Assembly (NCBI RefSeq): GCF_000420705.1
Contig: NZ_ATVL01000007.1
Location: forward strand, 434,001 to 498,000
Source: Hymenobacter norwichensis DSM 15439
Lineage (GTDB): Bacteria; Bacteroidota; Bacteroidia; Cytophagales; Hymenobacteraceae
DNA length: 64,000 bases
Reading direction: 5' to 3'
Within the stretch, counting starts at the first letter, position 1. Every line of letters starts with the position of its first letter. Below are positions 45,101-55,222 of the stretch, piece by piece. Both the position numbers and the translations under genes were made by a program. The notes beneath the pieces are model-generated. The model was not told the DNA's origin. It searched no databases and was given only the letters and a program-made list of their open reading frames with translations.

Positions 45101-46267
45101 ATGGCGCATCAGCAAATACAAATCTTTGACACAACGCTCCGCGACGGCGAACAGGTGCCGGGCTGCAAGCTAAACAGGGACGAGAAACTTGTTATTGCTC
45201 GACAGCTAGAACTACTTGGCGTCGATGTAATCGAAGCCGGCTTCCCGGTGTCCAGCCCCGGCGACTTTGCCGCCGTGCAGGCCATAGCGGCCCAAACCAA
45301 AGACGCTACCGTTTGCGGCTTGTCCCGCGCCGTTGAAAACGACATCCGGGTAGCCGCTGAAGCGCTGCAAAAAGCCCGTTACCCGCGCATCCACACGGGC
45401 ATCGGTACTTCCGATGTGCATATCCAGCACAAGCTCTGCACCACGCGTGAAGACGTGCTAGCGCGGGCCATAGCCGCCGTAAAGCTCGCCAAAAGCTTCG
45501 TGGAAGACGTGGAATTCTATGCCGAAGACGCTGGCCGCACCGATAATGAGTTCCTGGCTCGTGTGTGTGAGGCCGCCATCAAAGCTGGGGCCACCGTCCT
45601 CAACATTCCGGATACCACGGGCTACTGCCTGCCGCAGGAGTACGGTGCCAAAATCAAGTTCCTCCACGAGAACGTGACGGGCATTCAAAACGTGCGCCTC
45701 TCCACGCACTGCCACAACGACTTAGGGCTGGCTACGGCCAACTCTATTGCCGGCGTGATGAACGGTGCCCGCCAGATTGAGTGCACCATTAATGGGGTAG
45801 GGGAGCGGGCCGGCAACACGGCCCTTGAGGAAGTGGTGATGATTCTGCGTCAGCACCCTTACCTCGACCTCGATACGCGCATCAACACCCGCTTGCTGGC
45901 TGAAACCTCTGCCATGGTGTCGCATCTGATGACCATGCCGGTGCAGCCTAACAAGGCCATTGTGGGCGCCAATGCGTTTTCGCATTCCAGCGGCATCCAC
46001 CAAGACGGCATCATCAAGCACCGCGAAACCTACGAAATTATCGACCCCAAAGAAGTGGGCGTCGCCGATTCTTCTATTGTGCTCACGGCTCGTTCGGGCC
46101 GTGCGGCGCTGGCCTACAGGCTCCAGAAAATCGGGTACGATTTCGAAAAAGTGGCGCTGAACAAGGCTTATGCAAGCTTTATGGAACTTGCTGACCGTCA
46201 GCGGGAAGTAGGCGACGAAGATTTGCACGCTTTGGTTGAACAGCAAAAATTGGTAGCAGCAAACTAA
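45101..46267 (+). CDS. leuA: 2-isopropylmalate synthase, short form
   Basis: 388 residues. A complete catalytic TIM barrel: [17 protein letters not shown] (metal-binding Asp), ETNDxD-like [28 protein letters not shown] (metal His pair), [17 protein letters not shown]. It then has a short linker with [16 protein letters not shown] and ends about 30-60 residues later. The C-terminal leucine-binding regulatory domain of the roughly 500-residue enzymes is missing. Condenses acetyl-CoA with 2-ketoisovalerate at the start of leucine synthesis. leuC starts 2 nt downstream. Position first in a leu operon separates it from homocitrate synthase. Confidence 0.93.
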   Translation: MAHQQIQIFDTTLRDGEQVPGCKLNRDEKLVIARQLELLGVDVIEAGFPVSSPGDFAAVQAIAAQTKDATVCGLSRAVENDIRVAAEALQKARYPRIHTGIGTSDVHIQHKLCTTREDVLARAIAAVKLAKSFVEDVEFYAEDAGRTDNEFLARVCEAAIKAGATVLNIPDTTGYCLPQEYGAKIKFLHENVTGIQNVRLSTHCHNDLGLATANSIAGVMNGARQIECTINGVGERAGNTALEEVVMILRQHPYLDLDTRINTRLLAETSAMVSHLMTMPVQPNKAIVGANAFSHSSGIHQDGIIKHRETYEIIDPKEVGVADSSIVLTARSGRAALAYRLQKIGYDFEKVALNKAYASFMELADRQREVGDEDLHALVEQQKLVAAN

Positions 46268-46268
46268 C

Positions 46269-47663
46269 ATGGCCAAGTCCTTATTTGATAAAATTTGGGA
46301 TGCGCACGTGGTGAAAACCGCGCCGGGCGGCTTGGATGTTGTGTACATCGACCGGCACCTGATTCATGAGGTAACCAGCCCGCAGGCTTTCGACGAACTC
46401 GAAGCCCGCAACCTGCCGCTCTACCGCCCCGACCGTATTCTGGCCACCGCCGACCACAACGTACCGACTCGCAACCAGCACCTTCCTATTGAGGAGCCGC
46501 TTTCCCGTTCGCAGGTGGATAAACTCACTGCGAACTGCGAAAAGTACGGCGTGGAGCTCTACGGCTTGGGCCACGCCCGCCAAGGCATCGTGCACGTAAT
46601 CGGTCCGGAATTGGGCCTCACGCTGCCCGGCGCTACCATCGTGTGCGGTGACAGCCACACCTCTACGCATGGCGCGTTTGGCGCGGTGGCGTTCGGTATT
46701 GGTACCAGCCAAGTGGCGCAGGTAATGGCTACACAGTGCTTGCTGCTGAGTCGCCCGAAGCGCATGCGCATCACCGTGGATGGTGAGTTGCGCCGCGGCG
46801 TAACGGCGAAAGACCTGATTCTCTATATTATCTCGCAGCTCGGTACCGGTGGTGCCACGGGCTATTTTGTTGAATACGCGGGTAGTGCTGTGCGCGGCCT
46901 GAGCATGGAAGGCCGGATGACGGTCTGCAACATGAGCATCGAAATGGGGGCGCGCGGCGGCCTTATTGCCCCCGATGCTACTACGTTTGCCTATGTGGAG
47001 GGCCGCGCCTACGCCCCGAAGGGTATTGTGTGGGAGCAGGCGGTAGCCTACTGGAAAACCCTGTATTCCGACGACGATACGGTGTTCGACGCCGAACACC
47101 ACTTCAGCGCCCGCGATATTGCCCCGATGATTACCTACGGTACCAACCCCGGAATGGGTATTGCCTTGAACGGCAACATCCCAAGCGAGGTAGCCGCCAG
47201 CGAATCCGAAAGCTTCGATAAGTCGCTAGCCTACATGGGCTTCCAGCGCGGCGAGTCGTTGTTGGGTAAGGAAATTAACTACGTATTCATTGGCAGTTGC
47301 ACCAACTCGCGCATCGAGGATTTGCGGGCGGTGGCGGCGTACGTGCAAGGCAAGCAAAAGGCCAAGCACGTGGAGGCCATCATCGTGCCTGGCTCCAAGC
47401 AAGTCGAGCAGCAAGCCATTTCCGAAGGCTTGGATAAGATTCTGGCTGAAGCTGGCTTCGAACTACGGGAGCCTGGTTGCAGCGCCTGCTTGGCTATGAA
47501 CGAGGACAAGATTCCGGCCGGCGCGTACTGCGTGGCTACGTCCAACCGCAACTTCGAAGGCCGCCAAGGGCCGGGCTCGCGCACGTTACTGGCCTCGCCG
47601 CTGGTAGCGGCCATCACGGCCGTACAAGGCCGCATTGTCGACATCACGCAGTACTTAAACTAA
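46269..47663 (+). CDS. leuC: 3-isopropylmalate dehydratase large subunit
   Basis: A 464-residue aconitase-family protein with [33 protein letters not shown] and GCSACLAMN; the Cys residues ligate a [4Fe-4S] cluster. With LeuD it isomerises 2- to 3-isopropylmalate. Length typical. It starts 1 nt after the leuA stop. Confidence 0.96.
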   Translation: MAKSLFDKIWDAHVVKTAPGGLDVVYIDRHLIHEVTSPQAFDELEARNLPLYRPDRILATADHNVPTRNQHLPIEEPLSRSQVDKLTANCEKYGVELYGLGHARQGIVHVIGPELGLTLPGATIVCGDSHTSTHGAFGAVAFGIGTSQVAQVMATQCLLLSRPKRMRITVDGELRRGVTAKDLILYIISQLGTGGATGYFVEYAGSAVRGLSMEGRMTVCNMSIEMGARGGLIAPDATTFAYVEGRAYAPKGIVWEQAVAYWKTLYSDDDTVFDAEHHFSARDIAPMITYGTNPGMGIALNGNIPSEVAASESESFDKSLAYMGFQRGESLLGKEINYVFIGSCTNSRIEDLRAVAAYVQGKQKAKHVEAIIVPGSKQVEQQAISEGLDKILAEAGFELREPGCSACLAMNEDKIPAGAYCVATSNRNFEGRQGPGSRTLLASPLVAAITAVQGRIVDITQYLN

Positions 47664-47678
47664 GCGCCGCCGACAGCC

Positions 47679-48275
47679 ATGGAAAAGTTTCAGACCCTAT
47701 ACTCCAGCGCAGTACCGCTGCCACTCGAAAACATCGACACGGACCAGATTATTCCGGCCCGTTTCCTGAAAGCCACCACGAGGGAGGGCTTCGGCGAGAA
47801 CTTGTTTCGTGACTGGCGCTGCAACGCCGACGGAACGCCGAAGCCCGACTTCGTGCTCAACGACGCGCGCTACAGCGGCCAGATTCTGTTGGCCGGCAAA
47901 AACTTCGGCTGCGGTTCCAGCCGGGAGCATGCTGCGTGGGCCCTGTATGACGCCGGTTTCCGGGTAGTGATTTCCAGTTACTTCGCCGACATCTTCCGCG
48001 GCAACGCCCTGAACACCGGCCTGTTGCCGCTGCAAGTAACCGACGCCGAACTAAGCAACCTGTTTGCCTTGGTGGAGCAGGACGCCGACACGCAATTCGT
48101 GGTGAATCTGCCCGAGCAAACTCTGCACGTGCCGGCCACCAACCAAACGATTCACTTCGATATCGACCCCTACAAGAAGGAATGCCTGATTAATGGGTAC
48201 GACGACATCGATTTTCTAGTAAGTCAGAAACAGGCCATCGAAGCCTACGAACAAAGCAGAACATGGGCATGGTAA
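47679..48275 (+). CDS. leuD: 3-isopropylmalate dehydratase small subunit
   Basis: 198 residues. It has [37 protein letters not shown] (swivel domain signature) and [17 protein letters not shown]. Partner of LeuC. Its last 13 nt overlap the start of leuB. Confidence 0.96.
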   Translation: MEKFQTLYSSAVPLPLENIDTDQIIPARFLKATTREGFGENLFRDWRCNADGTPKPDFVLNDARYSGQILLAGKNFGCGSSREHAAWALYDAGFRVVISSYFADIFRGNALNTGLLPLQVTDAELSNLFALVEQDADTQFVVNLPEQTLHVPATNQTIHFDIDPYKKECLINGYDDIDFLVSQKQAIEAYEQSRTWAW

Positions 48276-49387
48276 GCAAGAAAATAGCGGTATTGCCCGG
48301 CGACGGTATCGGGCCGGAGGTGTGTAGACAGGCGGTGAAGGTGCTACAGGCCGTAGCCGAGCGTTTCGGCCATCGGTTCGAGATGCGCAACCATCTGATG
48401 GGCGCGTGCGCCATCGATGCCACCGGCGACCCGCTGCCCGAAGCCACCCTCACTGCCTGCCGCGAGGCCGACGCCGTACTGCTAGGCGCCATCGGCGACC
48501 CGAAGTACGACAACGACCCTTCTGCCAAGGTGCGCCCTGAACAGGGTTTGCTGCGCCTGCGCAAGTCGTTAGGCTTGTATGCCAACATCCGCCCCGTTAC
48601 GGCCTACGACGTGCTGCTGAACCACTCGCCCCTCAAGCGGGAGCGGATTCAGGGCACCGACATGGTCATCTTCCGCGAGCTAACCGGCGGCATCTACTTC
48701 GGTGAGAAAGGCCGCACCGCCGACGGCACCGGCGCCTACGACCATTGCACCTACAGCCGCGACGAGATTCTGCGCATCGCGCACCTCGCCTTCAAAGCCG
48801 CTGCCGGCCGTCGCCAAAAGCTGACGCTGGTTGACAAAGCCAACGTGCTGGAAACTTCCCGCCTCTGGCGCGAAGTGGTTCGTGAAATGACTGCCCAATA
48901 CCCCGAGGTGAGCGTGGATTACCTGTTCGTGGACAACGCTGCTATGCAGATCATCCTGAACCCCACGCAGTTCGACGTGATTCTGACCGAGAACATGTTC
49001 GGCGACATCATTTCTGATGAAGCTTCCGTCATTGCTGGTTCCATGGGCTTGCTGCCCTCGGCTTCGGTAGGTGCGGAAGTGGCCTTGTTCGAGCCTATCC
49101 ACGGTTCGTATCCGCAGGCCAAGGGCAAAGGCATTGCCAACCCCATTGCCGCCATTCTCTCGGCCGCCATGTTGCTCGAGCACCTGGATTTGAACACGGA
49201 AGCCGCCATTGTGCGCGAGGCCGTGGACGAAGCCCTGCACAACGGCATCCTGACCCAAGAACTCAGCCCCAACGCTCCATACAGCACCGAAGAAGTAGGC
49301 AGCTACATCGCCTTCTGGATTGCTGATTCCAACGAGAAGCAGTGGAACAAAAACAACGTGGAAATCGGCGCTAGCACGATTATCTAG
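48263..49387 (+). CDS. leuB: 3-isopropylmalate dehydrogenase
   Basis: A 374-residue beta-decarboxylating dehydrogenase. It has [31 protein letters not shown] (substrate Arg cluster), [13 protein letters not shown], a [25 protein letters not shown] metal/substrate region and [18 protein letters not shown] (NAD-binding). It oxidises 3-isopropylmalate to 2-ketoisocaproate. An ATG two codons later (48269) would shorten the overlap with leuD and is equally possible. Confidence 0.95.
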   Translation: MGMVSKKIAVLPGDGIGPEVCRQAVKVLQAVAERFGHRFEMRNHLMGACAIDATGDPLPEATLTACREADAVLLGAIGDPKYDNDPSAKVRPEQGLLRLRKSLGLYANIRPVTAYDVLLNHSPLKRERIQGTDMVIFRELTGGIYFGEKGRTADGTGAYDHCTYSRDEILRIAHLAFKAAAGRRQKLTLVDKANVLETSRLWREVVREMTAQYPEVSVDYLFVDNAAMQIILNPTQFDVILTENMFGDIISDEASVIAGSMGLLPSASVGAEVALFEPIHGSYPQAKGKGIANPIAAILSAAMLLEHLDLNTEAAIVREAVDEALHNGILTQELSPNAPYSTEEVGSYIAFWIADSNEKQWNKNNVEIGASTII

Positions 49388-49411
49388 GTTGTCCGAACAA
49401 CAAAAAAGGAG

Positions 49412-49572
49412 TGTCATACAGAGGCGCAGCCGAAGCATCTCGCGGGCTGACATTGCCAAACTATCTGTCATGCTGAGGAACCGAAGCATCTCTACCGCTT
49501 CGTTGTAATAGTTGAGTTTACCACACTAGCGAGATGCTTCGACTTCGCCTGCGGCTTCGCTCAGCATGACGG
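49412..49572. repeat. Interspersed palindromic repeat, copy B (composite)
   Basis: Three half-units. A left arm (TGTCATACAGAGGCGCAGCC-GAAGCATCTCGC) from 49412. A second left-type arm (TGTCATGCTGAGGAACCGAA-GCATCTC) from about 49466. A right arm from about 49527 ending GGCTTCGCTCAGCATGACGG. The centre carries GAGTTTACCACACTAGC, the reverse complement of the centre of copy E. Confidence 0.8.
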
Positions 49573-49677
49573 CCTGGATAGAACAATACAACTCAATGAA
49601 TAAGAACCTGCTGCTGGTGATTATAGTGATTATTCCTTGCCTCGCGGGCGCATAGGAACAGCTTTTTGTATCTCGAC

Positions 49678-49714
49678 AAAAGCCTTTCTAAGCCCCGCGC
49701 TCAGGAAGGCTTTT
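49678..49714 (+). terminator. Terminator-like hairpin before ilvE
   Basis: AAAAGCCTT pairs with AAGGCTTTT across a GC-rich loop, followed by CTTTTGG. It would end leu-operon transcripts and leave ilvE with its own promoter, which I could not identify. Confidence 0.5.
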
Positions 49715-49748
49715 CTTTTGGCTTCTCTTCTTCTCAAGTTTCACACGC

Positions 49749-50651
49749 ATGTATTTCAATCCCGACACTCTCGCTTTTGTAGACGGCGAGTTCGTGAAAG
49801 CCGATCAAGCGCAGGTTAGCTCGTATGCGCAGTCGCTGCACTATGGCTATGCTGTTTTTGAAGGCATTCGGTCGTATGCTACACCGGCGGGCACGCAGAT
49901 TTTCAAGGCCAAGGAGCACTACGAGCGGCTGCAATATTCCTGCAAGTCGGTGGGGTTGCCGTTGTCTTACTCCATCGAGGAAATGACGGAAATCACCTAC
50001 CGGCTGCTCGAACTCAACAACCTGTCGGATGCCTACATCCGGCCGCTGGTGTACGCCGGCACGCCCAACATGACCCTGAAGCACGCCAGCACCAGCAACC
50101 TGATGATTGCCGTGTGGGATTGGGGCAAGTACCTCGGCGACCAATGCCTGCGCCTCAGCATTTCGCCCTACCAGCGCCCCAACCCCAAGGCCGTGCCCAT
50201 CGAGGCTAAAGTGTCGGGCCACTACGTCAATTCTATCATCGCCAGCTCGGAAGCCAGAAACCGCGGTTTCGATGAAGCCTTGCTGCTGGACATGAACGGT
50301 TTCGTGGCCGAAGGTCCGGGCGCCAACTTCTTCTTCGAGAAAGACGGCGAGTTGTTCACGGCGCCTCCCGGCAGCATCCTGCGCGGCATCACCCGCAACA
50401 CCATCATCGATTTGGCGCGGGAAGCCGGCATCAACGTCACCGAAAAGTTCTTCACGCCCGACGAGCTGCAAGGCGCAACCGGCGCCTTCTTCACCGGCAC
50501 GGCCGCCGAAGTAATCGGCATCACCTCTATTGATGACTTAGAGTTCAGCACGCCTTACCAAGAAACCCTCGGCCACGTGCTAGCCGAGCGCTACCATGCC
50601 CTGGTAACCGGCCAATCTTTGGTACAAGCTTCTAACCTCGCCCACAGCTAG
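49749..50651 (+). CDS. ilvE: Branched-chain amino acid aminotransferase
   Basis: A 300-residue fold-type IV PLP enzyme. It has LHYGYAVFEGIRSYATPAG, EAKVSGHYVNSIIASSEARN (PLP Lys154), GFDEALLLDMNGFVAEGPGA and a GITRNTIIDLAREAGI-type phosphate-binding region. It makes Val, Leu and Ile from their keto acids with glutamate. D-amino acid or aminodeoxychorismate lyases share the fold, but the position in the ilv cluster and length support IlvE. Confidence 0.94.
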   Translation: MYFNPDTLAFVDGEFVKADQAQVSSYAQSLHYGYAVFEGIRSYATPAGTQIFKAKEHYERLQYSCKSVGLPLSYSIEEMTEITYRLLELNNLSDAYIRPLVYAGTPNMTLKHASTSNLMIAVWDWGKYLGDQCLRLSISPYQRPNPKAVPIEAKVSGHYVNSIIASSEARNRGFDEALLLDMNGFVAEGPGANFFFEKDGELFTAPPGSILRGITRNTIIDLAREAGINVTEKFFTPDELQGATGAFFTGTAAEVIGITSIDDLEFSTPYQETLGHVLAERYHALVTGQSLVQASNLAHS

Positions 50652-50668
50652 CTTCCGTGAAAAAAGAA

Positions 50669-50766
50669 CGTCATGCTGAGCGTAGGCGCAGCCGAAGTCG
50701 AAGCATCTCGCTGGTGTGGTAAACCCAACATCAGCACGCGAGATGCTTCGACAAGCTCAGCATGAC
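50669..50766. repeat. Interspersed palindromic repeat, copy C
   Basis: Left arm from CGTCATGCTGAGCG to GAAGCATCTCGCTGG (50669-50714), then TGTGGTAAAC, then right arm GCGAGATGCTTCGACAAGCT-CAGCATGAC ending at 50766. It lies between ilvE and ilvD. Confidence 0.85.
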
Positions 50767-50806
50767 AAACGCCCCGAACGGCCTCTGATACAAAACAAAT
50801 TTCCTC

Positions 50807-52525
50807 ATGATTCTCAATAAGTACAGCCGCATCTACACCCAAGACGACAGCCTGCCGGCTTCTCAAGCCATGCTGATTGGCTCCGGCCTGTCGGATGCCG
50901 ATTTGCGCAAGCCGTTTGTGGGCATCTGCTCTACGGGCTTCGAAGGCAACACCTGCAACATGCACCTCGACGGCCTGGCCGACGCGGTAAAGGTCGGCGT
51001 GCAGGCGCAAGGGCTGGTGGGGCTGCGGTTCAACACCATTGGAGTGAGCGACGGTATCACGAATGGTACGCCGGGCATGCGGTTCTCGCTGGTGTCGCGC
51101 GAAATCATTGCCGATTCCATTGAGGCCATGGCCGGCGCGCACAACTACGACGCCATTGCCACCGTGGTAGGCTGCGACAAGAACATGCCGGGTGCCCTCA
51201 TTGCCATGGCACGTCTGAACCGGCCGTCGCTGATGGTGTACGGCGGCACGATTAAGGGCGGCAACTTCAAGGGACAGCAGCTCAACATTGTGTCGTGTTT
51301 TGAGGCGTACGGCAAGAAATTGCAGGGGCAGATTTCCGATGAGGATTATCAGGGCATCATTCATAATGCCTGCCCCGGCCCGGGTGCGTGCGGCGGTATG
51401 TACACGGCCAATACCATGGCCTCAGCCATCGAGGTGTTGGGCATGAGCGTGCCGTTCTCGTCGTCGTCGCCGGCAGTGAGCACCGAGAAAAACCAGGAGT
51501 GCCTAGATACCGGGGTGTACCTACGGCGCCTGCTGGAGCTCGACATCAAGCCCCGCGACATTCTGGTGCGCGAGGCCTTCGAGAATGCGCTGGTGATGAT
51601 TACGGTGCTCGGCGGCTCTACCAACGCAGTGCTGCACCTGATTGCCATTGCCCACGCGGCTGGCGTGCACCTCACCATGGAAGACTTCCAGGAAGTCAGC
51701 AACCGGGTGCCGGTGCTGGCCGACCTCAAGCCGAGCGGCAAATACCTCATGGAAGACCTAGCTGCCCTTGGTGGCGTGCCTGCCGTGATGCGCACCCTGC
51801 TTGATGCCGGCCTGCTCCAAGGCGACCTGCTGACCGTGACCGGCCAAACCCTAGCCGAAAACCTAGCGGATGTGAAGCCGCTCGGTGCCGAGCAAGACCT
51901 GCTTCGCCCGCTCAGCAACCCCATCAAAGCCGACGGCCACATTCAGATTTTGTACGGCAACTTGGCCCCAAAAGGCGCAGTAGCCAAAATCACCGGCAAA
52001 GAAGGGCTGCGGTTTGAAGGGCCAGCCGTGGTGTTCAACTCCGAAGAAGAGCTGAATGAGGGCATCGTGCAAGGCAAGATCAAGGCCGGCAACGTGGTGG
52101 TGATTCGCTACGTGGGGCCCAAGGGCGGACCCGGCATGCCGGAAATGCTTAAGCCGACTTCCGCCATCATCGGGGCCGGCCTCGGCGACAAAGTGGCCTT
52201 GATTACCGACGGTCGGTTCTCGGGTGGTACGCACGGCTTCGTAATCGGCCACGTCTGCCCCGAGGCCTACGATGGTGGTCCGATTGCCTTGGTAGAAGAC
52301 GGGGATTGGGTGGTGCTCGACGCCAGTACCAACACCATGGACGTGCAGCTAGAGCCCGCGCTGCTGGAATTGCGCCGCAGCCAGTGGCAGCGCCCGCGCC
52401 CCAACGCCACGCAAGGAGTTCTCCTGAAATATATCCGCACGGTCAGCGACGCCAGTCACGGCTGTATCACCGACTTAGACGAAAGCTATGTTAACGAACG
52501 AGCAATCAGCGCAAACCCTGCCTGA
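50807..52525 (+). CDS. ilvD: Dihydroxy-acid dehydratase
   Basis: 572 residues. Fe-S ligand region [31 protein letters not shown] (second Cys), [17 protein letters not shown] (third Cys), [19 protein letters not shown] and the C-terminal [20 protein letters not shown]. It dehydrates dihydroxyisovalerate and dihydroxymethylvalerate. Typical length. Its 3' end overlaps the ilvB frame by 38 nt. Confidence 0.96.
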   Translation: MILNKYSRIYTQDDSLPASQAMLIGSGLSDADLRKPFVGICSTGFEGNTCNMHLDGLADAVKVGVQAQGLVGLRFNTIGVSDGITNGTPGMRFSLVSREIIADSIEAMAGAHNYDAIATVVGCDKNMPGALIAMARLNRPSLMVYGGTIKGGNFKGQQLNIVSCFEAYGKKLQGQISDEDYQGIIHNACPGPGACGGMYTANTMASAIEVLGMSVPFSSSSPAVSTEKNQECLDTGVYLRRLLELDIKPRDILVREAFENALVMITVLGGSTNAVLHLIAIAHAAGVHLTMEDFQEVSNRVPVLADLKPSGKYLMEDLAALGGVPAVMRTLLDAGLLQGDLLTVTGQTLAENLADVKPLGAEQDLLRPLSNPIKADGHIQILYGNLAPKGAVAKITGKEGLRFEGPAVVFNSEEELNEGIVQGKIKAGNVVVIRYVGPKGGPGMPEMLKPTSAIIGAGLGDKVALITDGRFSGGTHGFVIGHVCPEAYDGGPIALVEDGDWVVLDASTNTMDVQLEPALLELRRSQWQRPRPNATQGVLLKYIRTVSDASHGCITDLDESYVNERAISANPA

Positions 52526-54245
52526 GTTTACCGCCACGGCGGTACAGACGGAAACGGAAACCATGACCGGCGCGGTGGCCACCTTACAGGCCCTGCTGGC
52601 GGAAGGCGTGGATACCATTTTCGGCTATCCGGGCGGGGCCATCATCCCAATTTACGACGCCCTCTACGACTACAAAGAGCAGCTAAACCACGTGCTGGTG
52701 CGCCACGAGCAAGGCGGCATCCATGCGGCGCAGGGCTACGCGCGCTCTTCGGGCAAAGTAGGAGTGGTGTTTGCCACTAGCGGACCGGGCGCTACCAACC
52801 TAGTAACGGGTTTGGCCGATGCGCTGATTGACAGCACGCCGCTGGTGTGCATCACGGGGCAGGTTTTTGCGCATTTGTTGGGCACCGATGCTTTCCAGGA
52901 AACGGATATCATCAATATCACCACCCCGATAACCAAGTGGAACTTCCAGGTAACTAACGCCGAGGAAATTCAGGAGGCGCTGGCCAAGGCGTTCTACATT
53001 GCCCGCAGCGGCCGACCCGGTCCGGTGCTGATTGACATCACCAAGAACGCGCAGCAACAAAAGTTCGATTTCGCGCCGTACGTGCCTTGCACGCACATTC
53101 GCAGCTACCGCCCCAAGCCCATTGTGCGGCCCGAGTACATCCGGGAGGCGGCGGCCCTCATCAACCAAGCCAAGCGGCCGTTCGTGTTGTGGGGCCAAGG
53201 CGTGCTGTTGGGCAAAGCCGAGCAGGAGTTCAAAGCCTTCATCGAAAAAAGCGGCATTCCGGCGGCCTGGACCATCCTCGGTGCCGGCGCCTTGCCCACC
53301 GACCACCCGCTGAACGTGGGTATGCTCGGAATGCACGGCAACTACGGCCCCAACGTCCTCACCAACGAGTGCGACGTGCTCATTGCCATCGGCATGCGTT
53401 TCGACGACCGGGTAACCGGCCGCCTCGACAAGTACGCCAAGCAAGCCAAAGTCATTCACCTCGATATTGACCCCACCGAAATCGGCAAGAATGTGGCGGC
53501 CACCGTGCCCGTGTGGGGCGACTGCAAAGAGACGCTGCCGCAACTCACGGCGCTAGTCGAGGCCAAGCTGCACCCCGAGTGGCACGAGCGGTTTCGGGTG
53601 CACATGGAGCAGGAAGTAGACGCCGTTATTCGCGAGGAACTGTTCCCGACCAGCGAGGAACTGACCATGGGCGAAGTCATCCAGCAGCTCAACGAGCTGA
53701 CCGAAGGTGAGGCCATTATCGTGACCGACGTGGGCCAGCACCAGATGGTGGCCTGCCGCTACGCCAAGCTCAACAACACGCGCAGCAACATCACCAGCGG
53801 CGGCCTCGGCACCATGGGTTTCGCGCTGCCGGCGGCCATCGGCGCCAAGTTCGGTGCCCCGCACCGCCCGGTAGTGGCCATTATCGGCGACGGAGGCGTG
53901 CAGATGACCATTCAGGAACTCGGCACCATCATGCAAACCGGCGTCGACGTGAAAATCATCATCCTCAATAACCGTTTCCTCGGCATGGTGCGGCAGTGGC
54001 AGGAACTCTTCAACGACCGGCGCTACTCCTTCGTGGACATTGCCAGCCCCGATTACGTGACCGTGGCTAGCGGCTACAGAATCGCCGGCAAGCGGGTAGA
54101 AGCTCGCGCCGAGCTGAAGCAAACCCTGCAACAGATGTTGGAGCACCCCGGCTCTTTCCTGCTGGAAGTAATGGTGTCGAAAGAGAACAACATCTTCCCC
54201 ATGGTGCCCCAAGGGTGCAGCGTATCGGAAATCCGGCTGCGGTAG
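52488..54245 (+). CDS. ilvB: Acetolactate synthase large subunit
   Basis: A 585-residue ThDP enzyme. It has [37 protein letters not shown] (catalytic Glu), [14 protein letters not shown], a central FAD-binding region and [16 protein letters not shown] with [14 protein letters not shown] (ThDP/Mg motif). It joins pyruvate with pyruvate or 2-ketobutyrate. The start at 52488 overlaps ilvD by 38 nt; the ATG at 52563 ([15 protein letters not shown]) matches the usual family start and is a serious alternative. Confidence 0.94.
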   Translation: MLTNEQSAQTLPEFTATAVQTETETMTGAVATLQALLAEGVDTIFGYPGGAIIPIYDALYDYKEQLNHVLVRHEQGGIHAAQGYARSSGKVGVVFATSGPGATNLVTGLADALIDSTPLVCITGQVFAHLLGTDAFQETDIINITTPITKWNFQVTNAEEIQEALAKAFYIARSGRPGPVLIDITKNAQQQKFDFAPYVPCTHIRSYRPKPIVRPEYIREAAALINQAKRPFVLWGQGVLLGKAEQEFKAFIEKSGIPAAWTILGAGALPTDHPLNVGMLGMHGNYGPNVLTNECDVLIAIGMRFDDRVTGRLDKYAKQAKVIHLDIDPTEIGKNVAATVPVWGDCKETLPQLTALVEAKLHPEWHERFRVHMEQEVDAVIREELFPTSEELTMGEVIQQLNELTEGEAIIVTDVGQHQMVACRYAKLNNTRSNITSGGLGTMGFALPAAIGAKFGAPHRPVVAIIGDGGVQMTIQELGTIMQTGVDVKIIILNNRFLGMVRQWQELFNDRRYSFVDIASPDYVTVASGYRIAGKRVEARAELKQTLQQMLEHPGSFLLEVMVSKENNIFPMVPQGCSVSEIRLR

Positions 54246-54270
54246 CAGGACGGTAGAAACTACAAAAGAA

Positions 54271-54364
54271 CGTCATGCAGAGCGCAGCGAAGCATCTCGC
54301 GTGCTGACGCTAGAATAGTAATCCTTCATCAGCACGCGAGATGCTTCGGCAAGCTCAGCATGAC
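54271..54364. repeat. Interspersed palindromic repeat, copy D
   Basis: Arms CGTCATGCAGAGCGCAGCGA-AGCATCTCGCGTGCTGA (54271-54307) and TCAGCACGCGAGATGCTTCG-GCAAGCTCAGCATGAC (54329-54364). The centre CGCTAGAATAGTAATC matches copy A. Between ilvB and ilvN. Confidence 0.85.
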
Positions 54365-54412
54365 AAGAGCCTTATACCGAGCTAAGGTTCAACACTAGTA
54401 AAAGTATCAGCC

Positions 54413-55021
54413 ATGAGTCAGCAACCATCCATCGACCGGCAGGAATACAACATTACGGCGTACACCGAGAACCAAGTGGGGCTGCTGAACCGCATTGCCA
54501 TCATTTTCTCGCGCCGCAAAATCAACATCGAGAGCCTCAACGTGTCGCCTTCCGAGGTGGAAGGGATTCACCGCTTCAACATCGTTATCAACGAAACCGA
54601 AGAAGTGGTGAGCAAGCTGGCCGGACAGATTGAGAAGCAAATCGAGGTGCTGAAGGTGTACTACAACACCAACGCCGACGTGATTTGGCAGGAAATGGCG
54701 CTCTACAAAGTGCCTACCGATGTCATTGCCGAGAAGGCCATCGTGGAGCGCCTGCTCCGCGAGAATGGAGCCCGCGCCGTGGTGATCCGCAAAGACTACA
54801 CGGTGTTCGAAACCACCGGCCACCGTGAGGAAACCGACAACCTCATCCGCGTGCTGCAACCCTACGGCCTCATCGAATTCGTGCGCAGCGCCCGCATCGC
54901 CATCATCAAGGCCAGCGACGGCTTCAACAGCAAGCTCCGCGAGTTCGAGCGAACCGAGCCAAGCGCCGAACCCGCCGAAAACGAGTTCCTGAACAGCCGC
55001 AGCAAGGTGTTCACGATGTAG
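54413..55021 (+). CDS. ilvN: Acetolactate synthase small (regulatory) subunit
   Basis: 202 residues. An N-terminal ACT domain (ITAYTENQVGLLNRIAIIFS, then RRKINIESLNVSPSE) and a C-terminal domain with YKVPTDVIAEKAIVERLLRE and RKDYTVFETTGHREETDNLI. It binds valine and modulates the large subunit. Length fits the two-domain IlvH type. It is separated from ilvB by repeat copy D. Confidence 0.94.
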   Translation: MSQQPSIDRQEYNITAYTENQVGLLNRIAIIFSRRKINIESLNVSPSEVEGIHRFNIVINETEEVVSKLAGQIEKQIEVLKVYYNTNADVIWQEMALYKVPTDVIAEKAIVERLLRENGARAVVIRKDYTVFETTGHREETDNLIRVLQPYGLIEFVRSARIAIIKASDGFNSKLREFERTEPSAEPAENEFLNSRSKVFTM

Positions 55022-55040
55022 AACATGCAACATAAAAGAA

Positions 55041-55148
55041 CGTCATGCTGAGCGCAGTGCAACGAAGCCGAAGCATCTCGCTAGTGTGGTAAACTCTTTA
55101 CCGTTGCAACGATTCGAGCGAGATGCTTCGACTGCGCTCAGCATGACG
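55041..55148. repeat. Interspersed palindromic repeat, copy E
   Basis: Left arm from CGTCATGCTGAGCGCAGTGC to AAGCATCTCGCT (55041-55082), centre AGTGTGGTAAACTC, right arm AGCGAGATGCTTCGACTGCG-CTCAGCATGACG (55117-55148). Between ilvN and ilvC. Confidence 0.85.
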
Positions 55149-55222
55149 GATAGCTTGGCAATGTCAACTGCATAAATCAACAAGAAAACAACACACATTC
55201 ACCCTTAATAGCCCACAGCAAA

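Larger units (their letters stand above)
49388..49748. other. Gap between leuB and ilvE with repeat B and a terminator
   Basis: About 360 bases. It contains the composite palindromic repeat at 49412-49572 and a terminator-like hairpin at 49678-49714. The remainder has no recognisable gene. Confidence 0.6.

Noticed and set aside
42785..55148. CRISPR array
   Set aside because: The repeats are palindromic, unequal in spacing (kilobases apart) and have no spacer arrangement or cas genes.
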